Of a DNA stretch of 57,025 bases, positions 8,880 through 15,660 are shown piece after piece. The notes beneath the pieces were generated by a model. The model searched no databases. It was given only the letters and a program-made list of their open reading frames with translations, and was not told the origin of the DNA. Position numbers and translations under genes: made by a program. Location: the NCBI GenBank assembly GCA_016223135.1, contig JACRPQ010000019.1, forward strand, positions 1 through 57,025. The letters are read 5' to 3'. Source of the DNA: Chloroflexota bacterium (GTDB taxonomy: Bacteria > Chloroflexota > Anaerolineae > Anaerolineales > Villigracilaceae). Position 1 is the first letter of the stretch; each line of letters starts with the position of its first letter.

Positions 8880-9326
8880 TTAGGGGATGTTGGAGGGTCC
8901 GTACTTGGAATACGTTGCGTCGATGTAAACCCTGGCATCCTGCGGACTTTTGCCATCCCGCAACATGCGCATCACATCCTGGGTGATGTCCACGCAGATG
9001 GAACAGCCGAGGGCATGGTTGTCGAAGGTGATGTTGTTTTTGTCATCGATGTTCGAGACGTAGCAATCGTAATTGGAAGTGTGACCGATGTCGCCGCATC
9101 CGCAATAGCAGGGAATGTCCTGCATGATGTCTGGGTTGGCGGTATTGAACTGGTAGGCTTCCTGCACTGCCACAGGCGCGGACTGAACTTCCATTGGCAT
9201 TTGGTCGAGCGGCATCATGGCAAGATGCGCGTCATCAGGGTTGGAAGTGGAGCAGGCAGAAACCGCAGTAGCGGTCAGCGCCAAAATAACGAGAAGGAAA
9301 AGGAACTTTCGGGTCTTTGAAAACAT
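8880..9326 (-). CDS. PCYCGC-motif lipoprotein
   Basis: The 148-residue product starts with a lipoprotein signal peptide ending in the lipobox AVSAC. The mature part has the hallmark PCYCGCGDIGH motif, further cysteines (DCYV, CSICVD) and a helical C-terminus. The PCYCGC family is thought to bind metal at the outer face of the membrane. It is the first gene of a five-gene operon (this gene, cupredoxin, NosR-like, CuA-cytochrome c, DUF1573-like). GGAGGA precedes the ATG, and a promoter of the shared palindrome type lies upstream. Confidence 0.88.
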   Translation of the reverse strand: MFSKTRKFLFLLVILALTATAVSACSTSNPDDAHLAMMPLDQMPMEVQSAPVAVQEAYQFNTANPDIMQDIPCYCGCGDIGHTSNYDCYVSNIDDKNNITFDNHALGCSICVDITQDVMRMLRDGKSPQDARVYIDATYSKYGPSNIP

Positions 9327-9354
9327 ATTGGGTCCTCCGTGTTCGGATGACCCA

Positions 9355-9423
9355 ATAGTAGTCTGACCATTAAGTTATCTCCAGCGCAGTACGGCGGGTG
9401 GGGATATACGCCAAATGGCTTAT
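9355..9423 (-). promoter_or_regulatory. Shared-layout promoter of the PCYCGC/CuA operon
   Basis: Reading the minus strand: palindrome 9423-9406 (ATAAGCCATTTGGCGTAT), 17 nt, TGCGCT at 9388-9383, 22 nt, and -10 hexamer TACTAT at 9360-9355. The start codon is 29 nt further on. The layout matches eight other promoters in the window. Confidence 0.75.
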
Positions 9424-9450
9424 GATGAATGTCATCTGACGAAAGGTCAT

Positions 9451-9750
9451 TTACGATGCTATCACTTGCGCTTGATAATTGTGACGTCCATCGTTCCCTG
9501 CTCCAATTACCGCCTGGATCAGCATCTCGGCAGAGACCATATTCTCATCGAAGTAAACTTCCGCCATGCGCATGTTCAACATCACATCAGCGTCATGGAC
9601 GCCATCCAGTAACAGAAGTCCATTACGTACCCTTGTGGCACAGTTGAGACAGCCCATCCCTGAAACGGACAGCAGGATTCGGTTGGCAGACTGGATGACA
9701 TGATCCAGCGCGGACTTTTGGATCGGTTCAACGTGACAATTGTCGCTCAT
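9451..9750 (-). CDS. Heavy-metal-associated (HMA) domain protein, CopZ-like
   Basis: The 99-residue protein carries one HMA ferredoxin-like domain with the metal site GMGCLNCATR (Cys pair two residues apart), preceded by about 25 extra residues. Small HMA proteins deliver Cu(I) between proteins in the cytoplasm. AAAGGA lies before the ATG. It follows a YHS-domain gene by 12 nt and shares its promoter. Confidence 0.85.
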   Translation of the reverse strand: MSDNCHVEPIQKSALDHVIQSANRILLSVSGMGCLNCATRVRNGLLLLDGVHDADVMLNMRMAEVYFDENMVSAEMLIQAVIGAGNDGRHNYQAQVIAS

Positions 9751-9762
9751 AATGGTTTCCTT

Positions 9763-9966
9763 TTAATTGTGTTGTTTTACGGGATAGTGCTGGACTTTCC
9801 TTGCCTTCTCTCCCAATTCGGGCTTGGCAAAGGTTTTTGGGGAACGTTCAAACTGAGCCTGGCATTGCGGACAGCACAGAAAATAGTTCACACCTTCGAA
9901 CTCGATGGTGATATGGGCTTTGCCGCGATTGACGCGTTTTCCACAGACGGGATCTTTGAATGACAT
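9763..9966 (-). CDS. YHS-domain protein
   Basis: The 67-residue protein is a YHS domain with KDPVCGKRV near the start and YFLCCPQCQAQFE, giving a Cys plus Cys-x2-Cys metal site. YHS domains are found in heavy-metal ATPases and as small stand-alone proteins that bind copper or related metals. It leads a two-gene operon with the HMA protein and has its own promoter of the shared type. Confidence 0.85.
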   Translation of the reverse strand: MSFKDPVCGKRVNRGKAHITIEFEGVNYFLCCPQCQAQFERSPKTFAKPELGEKARKVQHYPVKQHN

Positions 9967-9999
9967 ATCGAAACTCCTTGGTTGTGATCTGACGGTTGG

Positions 10000-10069
10000 A
10001 TTGTAGAGTCGCTACTGGAATTATTGAAGCGCAGAATGGCTTGATGTAGGAATAAGCAATTCTGCGTAT
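10000..10069 (-). promoter_or_regulatory. Shared-layout promoter of the YHS-HMA operon
   Basis: Minus strand: palindrome 10069-10052 (ATACGCAGAATTGCTTAT), 18 nt, TGCGCT at 10033-10028, 22 nt, and TACAAT at 10005-10000. The start codon is at 9966. Confidence 0.73.
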
Positions 10070-10084
10070 CGCCCTTCTAAAAAA

Positions 10085-10111
10085 AACAGGCTCCGATTTT
10101 TGGAGCCTGTT
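10085..10111 (-). terminator. Intrinsic terminator of the multicopper oxidase gene
   Basis: On the minus strand a perfect 10-bp stem (AACAGGCTCC with GGAGCCTGTT) has a 7-nt loop and runs into a T tract. It lies 6 nt after the oxidase stop codon. Confidence 0.9.
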
Positions 10112-10116
10112 CCTAC

Positions 10117-11730
10117 TCAACCTTTGATCCTGTAGTTTCGCATCATGCCCGCATCCTCATGTTCGAGATTGTGGCAGTGATAAAGATATATCCCTGTGTA
10201 ATTCTCGAAGCGCACAAGCACCCGAACGGTTTCGCCTGGCATCACCAGCACGGTATCCTTCCAACCCTCGTCCACAAAGCCGCCGCTCAATTCTTGATAC
10301 GCGGATTCAAATCCGCGCGCGATCTGCCTCTCAAGCACTTGGAATTGCACGCCGTGGATGTGCATGGGATGCGGCATTTCCATATTCATCATGCCCATTC
10401 CCATGCCACCCCCGCTGCCTTCGAGATTGACAAACTCCCAAACTTCCAGGTCGTTCAGCCGCACGATCTCATCCTGCGCCACTGCGTCCATCTCGAACAG
10501 GCGGTTGTTGATGGTGTGAACCATGCCCTGCATTGCCAGCCTGAACGAGCGCGGATTGTTTCCATTGACTGCATCGTTCACAGCATGTCGTTCAATCGTG
10601 GAGAGTTGCGAGGGCAACGGGTTCACGTCCGCTCCTTTCTCGCCGATCATCAAACGCAGGATGTCGAACGGCGTACCATTTGGCAATCCAGAACTGCCCA
10701 TCATCCCGCCGCCCATCATGCCGCCTCCACCGCTGAAATCGGTATATGGCAGGCTGACCAATTTCATTTCACTGCCTGCATTTCTTCCGCTGAAATCCGC
10801 CCACAACTCCACGCGTTCGCCAGGTCCCATCGTGATGTAGTCGCGGGTCACGGGTGTTTCCAGTAAGCCGCCGTCGGTGGCGATCACGGTCAGGGGTGTG
10901 CCATCCTGCCAGGCGAATTTATAGATGCGCGAGTTTGAGCCGTTCAGCAGGCGCAAGCGGTATGCGCTGGCTTTGACATCCAGTGTTGCATTGGGTGAAC
11001 CATTGACTAAAATCGTGTCGCCCAGAAATCCGATCATCGAATCCATCATGCCGTTTGCCAGATAGACCATTTGGTTTTGCGAATCAAAAATACGATCCTG
11101 AATCACCAGCGGCAGATCATACTCGCCCGCAGGCAAACCCAGCGCGGCTTCCTCTTCGTCACTGACGATGAACAAGCCCGCCAGCCCGTAATAGACTTGG
11201 GGTCCTGTCAACTGGTGCGGATGAGGATGGAACCAATACATGCCCGCGCGGTTGATCACCTGAAAATCATAGTCAAAACTTTTCCCAGGCGCGACAGCAT
11301 AGCGCGGATGCCCATCCATCTCTTCTGGAATTTTCAACCCATGCCAGTGGATGATGGTCGGGTCGGGTAATTCGTTGTTCAACCGAACCTGGACTCGTTG
11401 TCCCTGTTTCACCCTGAAAATTGGACCCAAATACGAGCCGCTCAACGTTTGGATGAAATCCCCGCCTCCCTCCTTAACCGAAGCCTGATACCGCCAAACG
11501 GGCGTTTCCTTCCCCGAAAAAATGGGGAGCGTGCCGCGCCCAGCCGTCAGTTCCGCAGACAGAATCGGAAGATCAGGCAAAGGGGTAAGCGGAGTCGGGA
11601 AGACAGGAGCCGCTGTCGGGTTGGTTGAGGCGGACGGGAGAAGTCCGCAGGCGCTGAGGAACGCCCCTCCCGCGCCAAGTCCCATCAGTTTAAGAACGTC
11701 TCTCCGCGAAATTTGAGTCGAGTTGGTCAT
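10117..11730 (-). CDS. Tat-exported multicopper oxidase (CueO-like)
   Basis: The 537-residue product begins with a Tat signal (SRRDVLKLMGLGAGGAFLSAC) whose C may also be lipidated. Three cupredoxin domains follow, with all four copper motifs: IHWHG, WFHPHPHQ, HPMHIHG and YHCHNLEHEDAGMM. A GGGGMMGGGMMG loop and a second GMGMGMMNMEM loop recall the Met-rich segment of CueO, which oxidises Cu(I). A role in copper detoxification outside the membrane is likely; laccase or metallo-oxidase activity on other substrates is possible. It is a single gene with its own terminator. Confidence 0.9.
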   Translation of the reverse strand: MTNSTQISRRDVLKLMGLGAGGAFLSACGLLPSASTNPTAAPVFPTPLTPLPDLPILSAELTAGRGTLPIFSGKETPVWRYQASVKEGGGDFIQTLSGSYLGPIFRVKQGQRVQVRLNNELPDPTIIHWHGLKIPEEMDGHPRYAVAPGKSFDYDFQVINRAGMYWFHPHPHQLTGPQVYYGLAGLFIVSDEEEAALGLPAGEYDLPLVIQDRIFDSQNQMVYLANGMMDSMIGFLGDTILVNGSPNATLDVKASAYRLRLLNGSNSRIYKFAWQDGTPLTVIATDGGLLETPVTRDYITMGPGERVELWADFSGRNAGSEMKLVSLPYTDFSGGGGMMGGGMMGSSGLPNGTPFDILRLMIGEKGADVNPLPSQLSTIERHAVNDAVNGNNPRSFRLAMQGMVHTINNRLFEMDAVAQDEIVRLNDLEVWEFVNLEGSGGGMGMGMMNMEMPHPMHIHGVQFQVLERQIARGFESAYQELSGGFVDEGWKDTVLVMPGETVRVLVRFENYTGIYLYHCHNLEHEDAGMMRNYRIKG

Positions 11731-11820
11731 TGTTTTTGCTCCATAATGTATATTCAGGTCGGCAGTATAGTTTGTGCCTATAAAGATAGTGTGAAGAATT
11801 CAAAAAGAGAATATCAAGAA

Positions 11821-11848
11821 CGACACCCGAAGTCACCTTCGGATGTCG
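11821..11848 (-). terminator. Terminator of the DoxX gene
   Basis: An inverted repeat (CGACACCCGAAG and CTTCGGATGTCG, one mismatch) with a 4-nt loop lies after the DoxX stop on the minus strand and is followed by TTCTTGATATTCTC. Confidence 0.6.
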
Positions 11849-11879
11849 CTTGAGGAGGAGAGATGCGCCGAACGAAGAA

Positions 11880-12449
11880 TTACTTTTTTTGGAAGATCAA
11901 TCCAGGTTGCCAGGGTGTGCCAACCTGAACCAGAAGCCAGCGGTCGAGTCCGATCCAGCCTGAGGTTTTCCAGGCAAGGATGAGCAGGATCGAGAGGATC
12001 AGGAAGACAGGATTGACAGAAGCCGAGCCCGCCATCATAAAATTCCAATTCATAAAACCGCCAATAAAAGCGGAGAACCAGATGAAGATGCCCAGGATCA
12101 GCGCCGCGCCCACCAGCAATTCGCCCACCGCCACGAGTTTGGCGAACCAGACGTAATTGCCGCTGTCCAGCATAAACTGGATGAAATTGCGATACCAGTC
12201 GAAGGCGATCAATGGGCGGGCAGGTGCATCGGGAATAACGATGGCGCGCTCCCAGAAGCCCTTCAATGCTTCGCCGCCCTGCATCCAGGCGGGGTTGGTG
12301 ATCTTGCCCCAACCCGATTCGATCCATTGGTATCCCAGATACAGACGGATGGCAAGCCAGAGCCAGGCAAACGCCTTGCCTTCGAACAGGGTTTTCGTAA
12401 AGGGAACATCAGCGAGTTGATATTCCCGGGATAAGGTTTGAGTAGTCAT
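11880..12449 (-). CDS. DoxX/DoxD-family membrane protein
   Basis: The 189-residue protein has four hydrophobic helices and the family features R-x-Y-L-G-Y-Q-W-x2-S-G-W-G-K near the first helix and a W-x3-G-W-I-G-L-D-R-W end. DoxD is the small subunit of thiosulfate:quinone oxidoreductase in archaea, and bacterial DoxX members act in redox or thiol stress. No DoxA subunit is seen here. AAAGGAG precedes the ATG, and the gene has a promoter of the shared type. Confidence 0.8.
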   Translation of the reverse strand: MTTQTLSREYQLADVPFTKTLFEGKAFAWLWLAIRLYLGYQWIESGWGKITNPAWMQGGEALKGFWERAIVIPDAPARPLIAFDWYRNFIQFMLDSGNYVWFAKLVAVGELLVGAALILGIFIWFSAFIGGFMNWNFMMAGSASVNPVFLILSILLILAWKTSGWIGLDRWLLVQVGTPWQPGLIFQKK

Positions 12450-12490
12450 TTTTTCTCCTTTGAGGATGAATTTTGTCTTGCTTTGAACTC

Positions 12491-12559
12491 ATCTTACAAC
12501 TCCCATGAAATAATCAACAGCGCATTTCGACCTGTTTCGAAATGCGCTGATTTGCTTAT
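12491..12559 (-). promoter_or_regulatory. Shared-layout promoter of the DoxX gene
   Basis: Minus strand: imperfect palindrome 12559-12542 (ATAAGCAAATCAGCGCAT), 17 nt, TGCGCT at 12524-12519, 22 nt, and TAAGAT at 12496-12491. One half-site is degenerate but the spacing is exact. The AGCGCATTTCGA inverted repeat that contains the box also appears to end the upstream YHS gene. Confidence 0.65.
12518..12550 (-). terminator. Hairpin after the YHS gene, overlapping the DoxX promoter
   Basis: CAGCGCATTTCGA pairs with TCGAAATGCGCTG across a short loop to form a strong stem about 50 nt after the YHS stop. It overlaps the TGCGCT box and part of the palindrome of the next promoter, so terminator and promoter share bases. 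Confidence 0.6.
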
Positions 12560-12598
12560 GATATTTATCAGGAATGATTTCCTGATTGTCATATTGAA

Positions 12599-12808
12599 TT
12601 AATCAAGAGGGTGTTCGATTTCACCAGCCATAAAAGGGTCGGGATTCAAAAGAAATACATCCAAACATGCCTGCGTACAGAAATATATCCTCTCGCCGTG
12701 ATACTCTGCGCTGGGATATTTGGATGGATCCTTGATTTTTCCTCCACAAGCCGTTATATATTCCGGTTGTGGAGGGGCAGGGAGGATTTCGTTTTGGTCC
12801 AACGTCAT
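12599..12808 (-). CDS. YHS-domain protein
   Basis: The 69-residue protein carries a YHS-like domain: TACGGKIKDP for the first Cys and YFCTQACLDVF for the second pair. It lacks the usual D-P-V-C opening, so it is a divergent member. It is the last gene of the long copA operon and its ATG overlaps the stop of the gene upstream (4 nt). Confidence 0.75.
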   Translation of the reverse strand: MTLDQNEILPAPPQPEYITACGGKIKDPSKYPSAEYHGERIYFCTQACLDVFLLNPDPFMAGEIEHPLD

Positions 12809-13011
12809 TGTTTTCCCTTTCCATGATGTTGATTTTCATTCCTGAGCCAGAAGATAGTCACAGCGGTCGCGGTTCCAATCATGCCAGCCAGAACCATCAG
12901 ACCGGATGCCGAGCCGAATAACATCCTCCATAATACGGCGAAAAAGATCACGCCAATGACAAATGCCGCAATGTAGGAAAGGTTTGGCATATGGATTTTT
13001 TCGTGTTTCAT
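12805..13011 (-). CDS. Small two-helix membrane protein
   Basis: The 68-residue protein has two hydrophobic helices (about 10-30 and 36-54) and a C-terminal tail with HHGKGKQ. I do not recognise a family. It sits between the cupredoxin-like gene and a YHS gene in the copA operon and may help with copper handling, but this rests on context only. Confidence 0.65.
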   Translation of the reverse strand: MKHEKIHMPNLSYIAAFVIGVIFFAVLWRMLFGSASGLMVLAGMIGTATAVTIFWLRNENQHHGKGKQ

Positions 13012-13032
13012 TTTTACATGTTCCTTTCGTCA

Positions 13033-13410
13033 TTATTCCACGATCAACTTGCCACGTAACATTCCCATCTGGCATTGGAAGCCATATTCGCCAGATTGTT
13101 CGGGGGTGAATTCCAGTGTCACTTGTTCGCCCTCTGGCAGCAAAGCATTCTGATTGAAGTCAGGGAACAACACTTTCTCAGAACACGCTGAACTTTCCTG
13201 GCGTGTGAACGTCAACCGCACAGGGCGTCCTTTTTGCACCACGATCACATCGGGTGTGTATCCGCCCTTGACCGTGACTGCCACCTCCTGTGCGCCAGAT
13301 GCAGATACCGCAACACGCGTCTGCGCCTTGGGGGCAAACCAGAAATACCAGGCGATCAATACGGTCAACGCGATTCCCGAAAGAATCACAAAGATTTGGA
13401 TTTGAGTCAT
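13033..13410 (-). CDS. Membrane-anchored cupredoxin-like protein
   Basis: The 125-residue product has an N-terminal anchor helix (about 5-24) and a cupredoxin fold with YTPDVIVVQKGRPVRL, a Cys in SSACSEKV and FQCQMGMLRGKLIV at the end. It resembles small cupredoxins often found next to CopA pumps. The ligands Cys-Gln-x-Cys-Gln-Met-x-Met differ from classical blue-copper sites. It is in the copA operon, 1 nt after the methyltransferase gene's end. Confidence 0.78.
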   Translation of the reverse strand: MTQIQIFVILSGIALTVLIAWYFWFAPKAQTRVAVSASGAQEVAVTVKGGYTPDVIVVQKGRPVRLTFTRQESSACSEKVLFPDFNQNALLPEGEQVTLEFTPEQSGEYGFQCQMGMLRGKLIVE

Positions 13411-13411
13411 A

Positions 13412-14062
13412 TCAAGTTCCTTTCATTGCTTGGATGATGGATAACGGACCGAACACCGTGACGAAGTTCTCCGCTTCTTTTATAGACCCGAAGCCTGCCT
13501 CTGCCACGAAGCGCGGGATCAAACCGTCGAAGTTATCGGCGGTTTCCTCGAGACGACGCATGTAGGTCGTCATGAAACGTGTCGTTGAAGAATGCGGTGC
13601 GCCAAAGTCAAGCACATACAATTCTCCATCTGGTTTGAGCACACGATGGATTTCCTTGAATGCGAGTCGTTTATCGTCCGTGATGAGGTGGTGAATGACC
13701 AGGCTGGTGACTACTCTGTCGAAGGTGGAATCAGGATAGGGCAGGGAGGAGGCGAGTCCTTCATCCCATTGAATATCCGAACCGCGAGATTTATCTAGCG
13801 CAATTTTCAATACATCAGGGTCGCCATCCACGCCTGTAACCTGCGCGTTCGGATGGATTTTTTTGAGCATGATGGTGAGCGTACCTGTGCCGCAGCCGAG
13901 ATCGAGAACCTTCATGCCTGGACGAATGTTCGCGTGTTGGATCAACCTTTGTTTAAAAGTTTCCTCGCGCATGACCCATTTGAGCAGAGGATCATACAAT
14001 GGCGTGAGCCAGCGAAAGCTCAAGGCAGGGATATAACGTTTTTTACCAGATGCTTGCCTCAT
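13412..14062 (-). CDS. Class I SAM-dependent methyltransferase (UbiE-like)
   Basis: The 216-residue protein has motif I VLDLGCGTGTLTIML, an acidic loop after beta-2 (GVDGDPDVL), and LYVLDFGAPH in the position of motif III. This is the Methyltransf_11/UbiE type. The substrate is unknown. It overlaps the Lgt-like gene by 20 nt inside the copA operon, an unusual partner for a small-molecule methylase. Confidence 0.82.
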   Translation of the reverse strand: MRQASGKKRYIPALSFRWLTPLYDPLLKWVMREETFKQRLIQHANIRPGMKVLDLGCGTGTLTIMLKKIHPNAQVTGVDGDPDVLKIALDKSRGSDIQWDEGLASSLPYPDSTFDRVVTSLVIHHLITDDKRLAFKEIHRVLKPDGELYVLDFGAPHSSTTRFMTTYMRRLEETADNFDGLIPRFVAEAGFGSIKEAENFVTVFGPLSIIQAMKGT

Positions 14063-14789
14063 TTGGTTCGATCCTTTCCCATTGTCTCAACAAGACAATG
14101 CAAATAATAAGAACAAGCAACCCCATCACTTGCGCGGCGCGATAACCATCCAGCCAGAGTACACTGTCGCCGCGGAAGGCTTCGAGAAAGACTCGCGCCA
14201 GCGCGGAAAGAGAGACGAACTGCGCAAAGCGAATTCCTGGCGCGTGGGCTGGAAGAACTTTTGGAAGCACGAGTGTAAAGATCGCCAGCGCAAGAAAGAT
14301 TTCATAAAGTTGCGTTGGGTGACGATAATCAGACCACACGTACATTGCCCAGGGGACACGAGACGGCGAGCCGTAGGCATTTCCGCTGAGCAGGTGGGAG
14401 ACACCAATTGAGATCATGAAGAATGCCAACCCAGGCGTGAGCGCATCCAATGATCGGCGAAACGGAAGTTTCTGACGATATCCATATATCAAGGCTGTGG
14501 ACATACCGATTAGAAAACCCCCGATGGGAGAAAGCGTGCTTGTGCTCAGCGAGAACAAGCCCAATGGATTTGCCACATAAACTGAGGCGTATTGCGCAGC
14601 ATAGACAAGCCTTGCTCCGAGAATCCCGCCGAGCAATCCGTACCCAATCAGGTTATTGATTTTCTCCTTGTTTAAACCAAGGCGGGCGGCTTCACGCTCG
14701 GTGAATGTTGAGCCGATCCAAAAACCAATGAACAACATCAACAATGGCATTTGAAGCAGGAAGGGTCCAAGTCGAAGGTAAGGGAACAT
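14043..14789 (-). CDS. Lgt-like membrane protein (divergent prolipoprotein diacylglyceryl transferase)
   Basis: The 248-residue protein has about seven membrane helices and the Lgt landmarks GGxLG, P-x-G-G-F-L-x-G, GNAYGSPS and HPTQLYEI. The usual G-R-x-G-N-F-x-N stretch, whose Arg is essential in E. coli Lgt, reads GVSHLLSGN here. It may therefore be a paralogue with altered function and not the housekeeping enzyme. It sits in the copA operon between TlpA and the methyltransferase. Confidence 0.75.
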   Translation of the reverse strand: MFPYLRLGPFLLQMPLLMLFIGFWIGSTFTEREAARLGLNKEKINNLIGYGLLGGILGARLVYAAQYASVYVANPLGLFSLSTSTLSPIGGFLIGMSTALIYGYRQKLPFRRSLDALTPGLAFFMISIGVSHLLSGNAYGSPSRVPWAMYVWSDYRHPTQLYEIFLALAIFTLVLPKVLPAHAPGIRFAQFVSLSALARVFLEAFRGDSVLWLDGYRAAQVMGLLVLIICIVLLRQWERIEPNEASIW

Positions 14790-15340
14790 TACTCGCCCTC
14801 CCGTAATAGCTCTTCCACCTTGGATTGAATCAATGCCTCGCTCATGGGTCCGCCGACCACAACGGAACGAATTACTCCCTTGCGATCAATGAAGTACGAA
14901 GTCGGCAGGGCAGTGATGCGATACAGGTTCCCAGTCGCATTATCGCGGTCGAGCGCGATGGGAAAAGTCAAACCGATTTCTTTTGCAAAATCAGCCGCGG
15001 CTTGTTCTGAATCCTGGGCGGTGAGGTTCAAGCCGATCACCACAAAGCCAATGTCCTTGTAACTTCGATACGCTTTTTCGATGGCTGGCATTTCCAGACG
15101 GCAGGGTGGGCACCACGATGTCCAGAAGTTGACCAGCACCACCTTGCCGCGTAAATCGGAAAGCGCAACTGTGCTGCCGTCCAACAGGTCGAGGGCGAAG
15201 TTGGGCGCAGTGAAGCCTTCTTTGGCAACTGCATCCTGCTGCGCTTTAGGCCGGTCGGGCGAGACGCGCGAGAAAACAGTCCAGAACATTCCGAGAATCA
15301 AAGCCCAGGTCATCCACGTGATAAAGCGGGAGTTTTTCAT
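14789..15340 (-). CDS. TlpA/ResA-like membrane-anchored thioredoxin
   Basis: The 183-residue product has a membrane anchor (about 7-23) and a thioredoxin fold of the AhpC/TlpA type, with active site WTSWCPPCRLEMP and the cis-Pro region ALPTSYFID. It should reduce disulfides outside the membrane, for example on copper sites or apocytochrome c. It overlaps its neighbours by 1 nt on both sides, so translation is tightly coupled. Confidence 0.9.
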   Translation of the reverse strand: MKNSRFITWMTWALILGMFWTVFSRVSPDRPKAQQDAVAKEGFTAPNFALDLLDGSTVALSDLRGKVVLVNFWTSWCPPCRLEMPAIEKAYRSYKDIGFVVIGLNLTAQDSEQAAADFAKEIGLTFPIALDRDNATGNLYRITALPTSYFIDRKGVIRSVVVGGPMSEALIQSKVEELLREGE

Positions 15341-15654
15341 TATGGTGTTCCAGACAGTGATTGCAGTTTTTCCCGCAGCATATGGACAGTGGGAAATCCC
15401 TTGACGCCTTCAGGCGTGGAATAGACGCGGCAACTCATCGAATACGTTTCGCGTTCCTCATGCCATAAATCCATACCATCAACACGAAAATGAGGGGAAC
15501 CGAGGAATTTCAAACGCTCCGCATCTTCATCGGTCTCTACTTTCACCATTTCCACAGAGGCGGAGATTCCCTCCTCTTGTAAAGCAGTCCGAAGACTTTC
15601 CAAACCAGCTTCCCAGGAGGGACAACCATCGAAATAGAGAAGTTCAATTTTCAT
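15340..15654 (-). CDS. Small thioredoxin-fold protein
   Basis: The 104-residue protein starts MKIELLYFDGCPSWE, typical of a group of small thioredoxin-like proteins with one N-terminal Cys. A second Cys lies in SMSCRVY. These are often seen near mercury, arsenic or copper resistance genes. Function is not established. It is the gene right after copA. Confidence 0.75.
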   Translation of the reverse strand: MKIELLYFDGCPSWEAGLESLRTALQEEGISASVEMVKVETDEDAERLKFLGSPHFRVDGMDLWHEERETYSMSCRVYSTPEGVKGFPTVHMLREKLQSLSGTP

Positions 15655-15660
15655 AACAGC

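Noticed and set aside
11764-11781. Shared palindrome upstream of the three-domain multicopper oxidase
   Set aside because: Only one half (ATAGGCAC on the minus strand) matches, and it lies much closer to the start codon than the true copies. An ordinary promoter ending in TATACT is more likely.
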